Shown here piece by piece: positions 57,646-64,000 of a stretch of DNA of 64,000 bases. Location: the NCBI GenBank assembly GCA_000149225.2, contig CM000693.1:372001-436000 (forward strand). Direction: 5' to 3'. How positions within the stretch are numbered: position 1 is the stretch's first letter; the number at the start of each line of letters is the position of its first letter. Under the pieces are notes generated by a model. The model searched no databases. It had not been told where the DNA came from and was given only the letters and a program-made list of their open reading frames with translations. The DNA comes from Lachancea kluyveri NRRL Y-12651. Taxonomy: Eukaryota > Ascomycota > Saccharomycetes > Saccharomycetales > Saccharomycetaceae. Position numbers and translations under genes: made by a program.

Positions 57646-60606
57646 CTACAACTTCTCAATATTCCACTGATCTCGGGGCATTTCAGCGTCAAGATAAGGT
57701 CCGAGCACTGCAGAAACGGAAGGCTTACCAACCAAATACTTTTCTGCAGCTCTGTGAATATCCAACAGCTGGACATCTAGCAGACTTTGTCTTCTCTGTT
57801 GACGCATTTGATCTGTGATTCCGTAGTAAAACAGTATACTTCCTTCACCTTTACAGCTGATTGGTGCATCTATCTGTTGGAAGATGGTTAGTTTTGCTTC
57901 ATCCAAGTCTTGTGCTGTCCACTTGGCATCGTTTAAAACATATTCACCACTTTTTGCAAACGTCTCTAAAGATTTTAGCGCGTGAGGATCTCTGTAGGAA
58001 TAAAAGTTAAAAATACCATCCAATGCACTGTAATTCGCGCCAGCACCATAAGCACCACCTTTCTCTCTAATCTCGCGGTGCAGATACTTGAACGTTAACA
58101 TATTCGCCAAGACTTGCAAGGAAGCTCCATCTTGGTGAGTGTATGAAACACCCTTCATAGATTCAGCTGCATAATGTACCTGGAATGGAAAATCGATTAG
58201 CGTGGGCAAGCCGTTAGAGTTCAGTAAGGGATAATTTGTTGCGCAAAAATTTTGAGCTGTAGCTTTGGAAGGTAGTGCACGTACAAATTCATCGATTTGT
58301 TTTTCTACGGCTTGAACCTGGTTAGAAGAATCTGTTGTGACAAAAAAACCTAATCCTTGAGATCCAATGACATATCCTTGTAGTTCACGGAGTTTTTCTA
58401 CAACCTCGGTTTGGAAAAGAGAGTCATCATCCAGAATATTGGATAGTCTGGTGACTAATTGCAGCTGTTCCATGCCTGCTAAACTCTCAAAGATTGCTTT
58501 CGTATTACTGAAGTGGGCTGCGGTAAAGTTACGCGCAAAAGAATGGCCACTTTCTGCTACAGCGGCAGTGTTGGATGAGGCTAGAGACCTGATCAATACC
58601 CGCAATTTTTCTTTATGTTTGTTAAAGTCGGTATCTGTTAGTAGCTTTTTCCATATGTCAAAAACAAACTCCGTTTTAGAGTTTAAGCACCACCCATCAA
58701 ACTGAAACTGGAGTTCCGGTACTGATGTAACAGGGTTTTGATGAACGTTTACACTGGTAGAAACACCTCCAGTATGCAGTTTCATTTCATTTTCAATATC
58801 TGCATAGTCTTCGGTAGAAGTACCTAAACTTGTTAAAGACTCAGCGAATAGAGACAAGTAAGGATATAGTTCCCTAGGAATACTTTTGTTTAAAGACTTT
58901 TTGGCCCTCAGATAGGTTATTCCGTTAGTGTCAGTAATACGGTTCATTACGTTTTCCCTTGAGGTTACTGGGTAGACATCAGCAGTCCTTGGAATATCAC
59001 TAATATGCAAGGACGGCAGTAAGCTCAAATCCTCTTCTGCATTTTGCTTTTCCTGCAAATGCAAGCCACGTTTGTAAATTACTTCCTTATCTGTTTCATC
59101 CATAGCTTCTATCTTGTCTTTCAATCTTTGCGACTCTTCTAGATCCAAATTCTGAGAAAACGTCTCTGAGGCCTCCATGGTAAACTTGAAACACGGCTTA
59201 TCCAAAATATATTTATTAATGATATTATGAAAGATGGCATCACCTTTTGTCTCAAAGTCTTCTCTAAACTGCTCCAAAATCTCGTCAAACAACATACCGT
59301 CAAATGGATCTGTTTTGTTTACCCAGCCTGGTAACAATGAGTATAACAAATGTAAACCAAAATCAGATTTCTGGTCTTTTTTGGATAGTTCTAATTGTTG
59401 TACAATTGCCTCAATTTTCTTTCCCTCGAAAGGTTTCTCCAAGCATTCATGGAAAATTTCTCTCACAGTTGATTCAAATTGTGCGGTATCACTACAGCCC
59501 TGGACACCGATAGTAAAAAAGTTGGTAGCTGTTGTAGATTCCACGCCAGAATTGACAGAAAATTCATATCCAATACCTGACTCAATCAATTTTTGATAGA
59601 ATGGTGATGAATGACCATCCATTAATAAGTTTCCTAAGACTTTTAGTAAAAAAGTCTCATATGTATTTTCCGGTTCACCGCATAACCAGGTCATTGATGT
59701 TTTCAGTTGTTTATCCGGAGGAAGCATGGGATCAACCTGGCCCTTGGACTTAATTTCAATGTCATGTTTAAATTCTAATGGCTTTAGGATGTCCTTGGAA
59801 AGTACACGTTTTCCAAATCCTTTGAACTCTTCATCCAACCTCGCTAGTGTTTCCTGTAGGGGAAAATTGCCGTACGTGAAGGTCTTTGCATTTGATGGAT
59901 GGTAGTTACGTTCATGAAAAGACACCAAGTCGGGATACTGCAAATTGGTTATTTTTTTGGGATCACCACCGGAGTTGTTCAAGGAGGGGTAGATGCTCTC
60001 TTGAAACTTGATCCAAAAGTAGTAGTTAGCATTTGACACTTGTCCCTTCATTTCATTATAGACCACACCCTTAAAGGTGATGGGACTCTTGGGGTCATCA
60101 GTCTTTTCATGTTCTAGCCTCCAACCCTCTTGATAAAAATCTTCCGGTTTTAGTAATGGGTTGAAGGTAGCGTCCAAGTAAACGTCTCTCAAGTTTTCAA
60201 AATCAGCCTTATTTGTTGTAGCAAAGGGATAAAACGTATAGTCATGCCCAGTCATTGCGTTCATAAAGTTTGCCAAAGACCTATTTAACATTTTAAAAAA
60301 CGGATCCCTAACTGGATATTTATGCGAGCCGCATAGAGTCATATGCTCCAATATATGAGGTACACCAGTGGCATTAGGAGGATTGGTTTTAAACGCGACA
60401 CTGAAAACATTGTTCTTGTCGTCCCTATCGATATGCAAGTGCTGTGACCCAGTTTGAAGGTGAATAAGGTCAACTGCTGTCAATTTTAACTCTTGTACAG
60501 GCAAAATACGTTTAATTTCATACCCATGAAAGACAGCACCAACAGGATATTTTCTCAAAATCTTGGCTTGATTGTACCGCGAAGCATATCTTTTAAATCG
60601 TAACAT
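57646..60606 (-). CDS. CYM1: Mitochondrial presequence protease Cym1 (PreP)
   Basis: Intermembrane-space/matrix M16C metalloprotease that degrades released presequences and small peptides. The inverted zinc motif HILEH (HxxEH) with the downstream glutamate (LEHE..KGVVYNEMKG region) is intact in the first half; the second half has the R/Y substrate-binding pair region (REKGGAYGAGANYSA). The start at 60606 (MLRFKRYAS) matches the S. cerevisiae N terminus MLRFQRFAS; the upstream in-frame ATG at 60708 would add 34 residues. 986 residues against 989 (YDR430C). Confidence 0.96.
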   Translation of the reverse strand: MLRFKRYASRYNQAKILRKYPVGAVFHGYEIKRILPVQELKLTAVDLIHLQTGSQHLHIDRDDKNNVFSVAFKTNPPNATGVPHILEHMTLCGSHKYPVRDPFFKMLNRSLANFMNAMTGHDYTFYPFATTNKADFENLRDVYLDATFNPLLKPEDFYQEGWRLEHEKTDDPKSPITFKGVVYNEMKGQVSNANYYFWIKFQESIYPSLNNSGGDPKKITNLQYPDLVSFHERNYHPSNAKTFTYGNFPLQETLARLDEEFKGFGKRVLSKDILKPLEFKHDIEIKSKGQVDPMLPPDKQLKTSMTWLCGEPENTYETFLLKVLGNLLMDGHSSPFYQKLIESGIGYEFSVNSGVESTTATNFFTIGVQGCSDTAQFESTVREIFHECLEKPFEGKKIEAIVQQLELSKKDQKSDFGLHLLYSLLPGWVNKTDPFDGMLFDEILEQFREDFETKGDAIFHNIINKYILDKPCFKFTMEASETFSQNLDLEESQRLKDKIEAMDETDKEVIYKRGLHLQEKQNAEEDLSLLPSLHISDIPRTADVYPVTSRENVMNRITDTNGITYLRAKKSLNKSIPRELYPYLSLFAESLTSLGTSTEDYADIENEMKLHTGGVSTSVNVHQNPVTSVPELQFQFDGWCLNSKTEFVFDIWKKLLTDTDFNKHKEKLRVLIRSLASSNTAAVAESGHSFARNFTAAHFSNTKAIFESLAGMEQLQLVTRLSNILDDDSLFQTEVVEKLRELQGYVIGSQGLGFFVTTDSSNQVQAVEKQIDEFVRALPSKATAQNFCATNYPLLNSNGLPTLIDFPFQVHYAAESMKGVSYTHQDGASLQVLANMLTFKYLHREIREKGGAYGAGANYSALDGIFNFYSYRDPHALKSLETFAKSGEYVLNDAKWTAQDLDEAKLTIFQQIDAPISCKGEGSILFYYGITDQMRQQRRQSLLDVQLLDIHRAAEKYLVGKPSVSAVLGPYLDAEMPRDQWNIEKL

Positions 60607-60813
60607 GGTTGCTGGTCTCAAGTTCCACTCAGTCAGGGGAGACCGAAGTTTATTGGTAATTAGATTTATTACTGGAGTGGAAACTTTGCCTAGGTTTGGA
60701 TAGATCATCAAAGACGAGACGTGAAAATTTTTCCTTTAATATAATCTCGGTGGCAAATTTGCATTTAGATCAACCACCCACCACTTGAATAAAAGACAAC
60801 AAAAGAGCAAATC

Positions 60814-61929
60814 ATGTCTGAAAGCTACGAACAACCTCCAACTGAAGCTCAAGAAGCACAAGATCTCCCACCACCACCTCCACCGGCTAATGTTGAGGAA
60901 CCTTACCAAGAACCATCTGTAGAACAACAGGAACCACAACAGGAACCACAACAGCAACGTCAACCTCGTGAGCCTCAACCTTACCACGATGACCACTATG
61001 GTGCTCTAACTCCTAATGAAGGTGAATTATCCACTACTAGATTATTCGTTAGACCATTTCCATTTGATGTCCAAGAATCTGAGCTAAATGAAATCTTTTC
61101 TCCATTTGGTCCAATGAAGGAAGTAAAAATTTTAAACGGGTTTGCCTTTGTTGAATTTGAAGAATCTGAATCCGCTGCTAAGGCCATCGATGAAGTCAAC
61201 GGTAAAACTTTTGCCAATCAGCCATTAGAAGTTGTTTACTCGAAGTTGCCACCTCAAAGGTTCAGAATGATTTTGAGAAACTTGCCAGAGGGTGTAGCTT
61301 GGCAAGAATTGAAGGATTTGGCCCGTGAAAACAATTTGGAGACCACCTTTTCTAGTGTTAATACCAGAGAATTTGATGGTACTGGTGCACTAGAATTTCC
61401 AACCGAAGAAATTTTGGAAGAAGCCTTGGAAAAGTTAAACAACATTGAGTTCCGTGGTGCTGTTATCTCAGTAGAAAGAGACGACAACCCTCCTCCAATT
61501 AGAAGATCCAACAGAGGTGGCTTTGGTCGCGGTGGCTTTGGCCGCGGTGGTCCAAGAGGCGGCTTTAGAGGTGGCTTCGGCCGTGGCGGATTCGGTTACA
61601 GTGGCCCAAGAGGTGGCTACGGAGGCCCAAGAGGTGGCTTTGGCGGTTCAAGAGGTGGTTTCGGTGGCTCAAGAGGCGGTTATGGTGGTCCAAGAGGTGG
61701 CTTCGGCGGCCCAAGGGGTGGATTTGGTGGCTCAAGAGGTGGATTCAGCGGTCCAAGAGGTGGATTTGGTGGTCCAAGAGGTGGTTATGGCGCTTCAAGA
61801 GGCGACTATGGTGCTCCAAGAGGTGACTATGGTGCCCCAAGAGGCGACTACGGTGCTCCAAGAGATAACTACAGATCCAGGGAACCAAACTCTTATGGTG
61901 CACGTGAGAGGTCTCCAACCAGGCAATGA
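60814..61929 (+). CDS. NPL3: SR-like mRNA export and splicing factor Npl3
   Basis: Shuttling RNA-binding protein coupling transcription, splicing and mRNA export. Pro/Glu/Gln-rich N terminus, RRM1 (about 70-140, [13 protein letters not shown] and NGFAFVEF), RRM2 (about 148-220, [19 protein letters not shown]), then an RGG domain of [11 protein letters not shown]-type repeats with GDYGAPR variants near the end. The terminal ERSPTRQ holds the Sky1 phosphorylation site known in S. cerevisiae. 371 residues against 414 (YDR432W), shorter mainly in the N terminus and RGG array. Confidence 0.97.
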   Translation: MSESYEQPPTEAQEAQDLPPPPPPANVEEPYQEPSVEQQEPQQEPQQQRQPREPQPYHDDHYGALTPNEGELSTTRLFVRPFPFDVQESELNEIFSPFGPMKEVKILNGFAFVEFEESESAAKAIDEVNGKTFANQPLEVVYSKLPPQRFRMILRNLPEGVAWQELKDLARENNLETTFSSVNTREFDGTGALEFPTEEILEEALEKLNNIEFRGAVISVERDDNPPPIRRSNRGGFGRGGFGRGGPRGGFRGGFGRGGFGYSGPRGGYGGPRGGFGGSRGGFGGSRGGYGGPRGGFGGPRGGFGGSRGGFSGPRGGFGGPRGGYGASRGDYGAPRGDYGAPRGDYGAPRDNYRSREPNSYGARERSPTRQ

Positions 61930-62579
61930 TTGTCGTGTATTTTATAATAGTCCTTTTTCTTTACCACTCTCCATTCACTAGCTAATGTGTTTCCAAACAA
62001 CAGAAATGGGTTATATTAAATTTTAGTTTTATTTGTATTGTGGATTTGACAATTTGATAACAAAAAGAATAGAAAAGCAAAAAAGAAACAACCAACGTTT
62101 ATAGTGGTTTTCCATTGTGTTTCCAAAAATGTGATTGACGAAACCAAGATGGGAAGTTCTTACTTTTTTTCTCGTCTCTTATTAAAATGAAACATCTTAT
62201 GAGTTTTTAATGCCTTTTGAAATGTTCTTTGTCCGTTTATAGATTTTGTTTCTGAGCATTTTTTTTTTCGTGGGAAATAAGAAGAAAACTGTGTTTCATA
62301 ATTGGAAGTTAAGTTTCTGTTTCAATTTATGATTCTTATATCTTGTGGTATCACCTCATGGTCAAACAACCTGTAAAAGTCCGAACTTTACCTGCATAAT
62401 GGTATGTATATATCTTGATTTTTACTAAGAGACTTCTGCTTGGAGTCTCTTGGCCTACTAACTCCCCCCAGCCCCCATATATCAGCAACTCGATAGCAGT
62501 TTTCTCCACCGGGGAAACATTCGACGCATGGGAAAGTCACATGCCAATTTTCTTAGATATATAAATTTGATGCTTAAAC
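61930..62579. other. Intergenic: convergent NPL3/UBX2 3' flanks
   Basis: 650 bp of A+T-rich DNA, long for a convergent pair. No tRNA, snoRNA box set or ORF recognised. Confidence 0.5.
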
Positions 62580-64000
62580 TTACTCATTTTCATCTTCATC
62601 AGGCTCTTCATCAGATTCTTCATCATCAGATTCTTCCTTGAAAAATTCAACCAATAAATTACCATTAGGCCATAATTGGGAACAATCCACAATGGCGGTT
62701 TCTTTATCGATTGGGACATTGTACCTTGGAAAGGGAGAAACCAATTCAAAGTTAAATTCTATCTCGCTTTCACCGCCATTTAGATCCTTCCAATTATCTA
62801 ATTCTCCCTCCACACTTTTTGTGAGTTCTTCGCCCGATTTCTGTAGCATTTCATCCTCGACAAAACAATCTTCCTTGAAACACAGTACTGAATTGTCTTC
62901 ATGTAGCTTATGGATCTTGCTCTGGATAGCGCTGGCGATTTTATGAATGTCTGTATCCGTCTCGTTCAAGTATAGGTGACTGCCAACTGATACATATATA
63001 GAGTACAACGAGGCCGAGCTGCTATACTTCTTGATCATTCTCTTACCATCCGAAGTTCTAATTTGTAAGGTGGCCACTTCTCCACCACCATCTGTATCCT
63101 CTTCAGATAAAAGATCGGTACAATTTCTTAGCCACTGTAGATTATTTATAGTTTCTTTTAACTTTAACTGTCTCTCTTTTTGCAGTTCTATTTCTTTTTC
63201 TGCCTTCTCTTGCTCTTGCTCTAAGCGGCGTTTTTCCTCTTTAATTTGGTCTTGTTTCAAAGACTGCTCGTATGCTTCATCCTGCATTTGCTTGAGTTGT
63301 CTTGCAAGTTTTAATTCTTCCTGTTCGGTTCTGTTGACAATCATTTCCGGATTGTATCTATCCATCGTTAGCTTTAAAGAGTTTCGAAATTTGTTTGGAG
63401 AGTTCAACTTCAACCGATTTAAGACCGACATCCTGGTGACACCGTTCAAGCTACCACTGTTATTCAATACGTTACCAATTAAAAGGCATTCTGGAGTGAA
63501 TCGAACATTTAACTTTTTGGCTACACTCCACAACTCTGGGTCTTGCACGGTACCAATATATAGCACCATTTGATCCCTGCGTTCTTCGAAAAGCTCATAT
63601 GTCGAGTTGTCAGTTAGAACTTGTTTTAAGAATCTTTCCGAATTGATGTCTATAGACTCCGGATTATCTGGAGATATGTTACCAACGAAAACTAGAAGTA
63701 AGTACTTGAACGTTTCTTGGCAATAATCGAACGCTTCATTGAATGACTTAAACGTCTGGTAGTTCAACAACCTAGGCGAGTCATCTTTCAAAATTCCTTT
63801 TAAGGAGTCTTCGATAGGAGGAAGTTCAAGAATGTCTGTCGAAATTGGCGCCTTAGGAACTTTGGATGCCACCGTATCCTTGTTGAGTGGATTATTGGAG
63901 GTGAGTCCGAATGTAATAATGTTCCACAAGAAAGAAAACACACCAACGCCTAGCTTCACTAAAGCCTTTGGCAATAGCATGATAAGAACAAGTATTGGAT
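62580..64000 (-). CDS. UBX2: ER membrane UBX protein Ubx2, 5' end outside window
   Basis: Recruits Cdc48 to ERAD ligases (and to the mitochondrial import pore). The frame runs off the right edge: codons before the ATG at 63980 read PILVLIM and continue the membrane segment, as in S. cerevisiae (FLFILLLIPRI), so that ATG is internal and the UBA domain is missing from the window. Visible parts are the membrane hairpin (KLGVGVFSFLWNIITFGLT), a UAS thioredoxin-like domain, a coiled coil of charged repeats, the UBX domain (LQIRTSDGKRMIKKYSSSASLYSIYVSVG) and an acidic C terminus. S. cerevisiae Ubx2 (YML013W) has 584 residues. Confidence 0.95.
   Translation of the reverse strand, partial: PILVLIMLLPKALVKLGVGVFSFLWNIITFGLTSNNPLNKDTVASKVPKAPISTDILELPPIEDSLKGILKDDSPRLLNYQTFKSFNEAFDYCQETFKYLLLVFVGNISPDNPESIDINSERFLKQVLTDNSTYELFEERRDQMVLYIGTVQDPELWSVAKKLNVRFTPECLLIGNVLNNSGSLNGVTRMSVLNRLKLNSPNKFRNSLKLTMDRYNPEMIVNRTEQEELKLARQLKQMQDEAYEQSLKQDQIKEEKRRLEQEQEKAEKEIELQKERQLKLKETINNLQWLRNCTDLLSEEDTDGGGEVATLQIRTSDGKRMIKKYSSSASLYSIYVSVGSHLYLNETDTDIHKIASAIQSKIHKLHEDNSVLCFKEDCFVEDEMLQKSGEELTKSVEGELDNWKDLNGGESEIEFNFELVSPFPRYNVPIDKETAIVDCSQLWPNGNLLVEFFKEESDDEESDEEPDEDENE

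Noticed and set aside
60609-60708. Upstream in-frame start for CYM1
   Set aside because: Homologues begin at the internal MLRF start; using the upstream ATG would leave almost no promoter to NPL3.
1-64000. CRISPR arrays, bacterial operons, rRNA genes or further tRNA genes
   Set aside because: None seen on reading both strands; the only tandem arrays are the coding repeats and minisatellite listed.

Overview
This window is nuclear DNA from a budding yeast of the family Saccharomycetaceae. Nearly every gene is a clear relative of a Saccharomyces cerevisiae gene, almost all are intronless, and the A+T-rich intergenic DNA carries many homopolymer runs. The gene order alternates between genes that lie in S. 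cerevisiae on chromosome V left (RML2, VMA8, AFG1, MAK10), chromosome IV right (YDR415C to NPL3) and chromosome XIII left (GIS4, YAP1, ERG6, MRPL39, SPT5, RAD33, ERV25, UBX2). Interleaving of duplicated-block partners is what a lineage that never underwent the whole-genome duplication shows. A non-WGD genus such as Torulaspora, Zygosaccharomyces, Zygotorulaspora or Lachancea is likely; I cannot fix the species.

Layout. 1-11.1 kb: RML2 (cut by the left edge), a YDR415C-type M28 aminopeptidase, VMA8, SYF1, AFG1, MAK10. 11.1-13.3 kb: an accessory island between MAK10 and RPL12, neighbours in S. cerevisiae; it holds an apparently intact IS607-type serine recombinase gene of bacterial type and a G+C-rich cluster of three perfect hairpins. 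13.3-17.7 kb: RPL12, a membrane-anchored acyl-CoA-binding protein (Atg37/ACBD5-like), RAD30. 17.7-20 kb: nested relic LTRs of the Ty1/Ty2 (delta) type just upstream of an intron-bearing tRNA-Ser(AGA). 20-33.5 kb: a giant HKR1-type signalling mucin with two internal minisatellites, ARO80, and a CAAX-box protein probably GIS4. 33.8-39.1 kb: SIP1 and a YAP1/CAD1-type bZIP factor. 39.9-45.9 kb: ERG6, a GIT1-type glycerophosphodiester transporter with Pho4-type sites upstream, a short kinesin-3-like motor gene absent from S. cerevisiae, and DYN2 with two introns. 46.7-64 kb: SNX41, RPN9, BNA7, TIF35, MRPL39, SPT5, RAD33, ERV25, CYM1, NPL3 and UBX2 (cut by the right edge).

Most genes are unrelated housekeeping functions held together by ancestral order. 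The strongest candidates for new biology are the domesticated-looking IS607 recombinase, the hairpin cluster upstream of RPL12, the orphan kinesin-3 convergent with the dynein light-chain gene, and the intron in tRNA-Ser(AGA). Gene lengths quoted for S. cerevisiae are from memory; no search was run.
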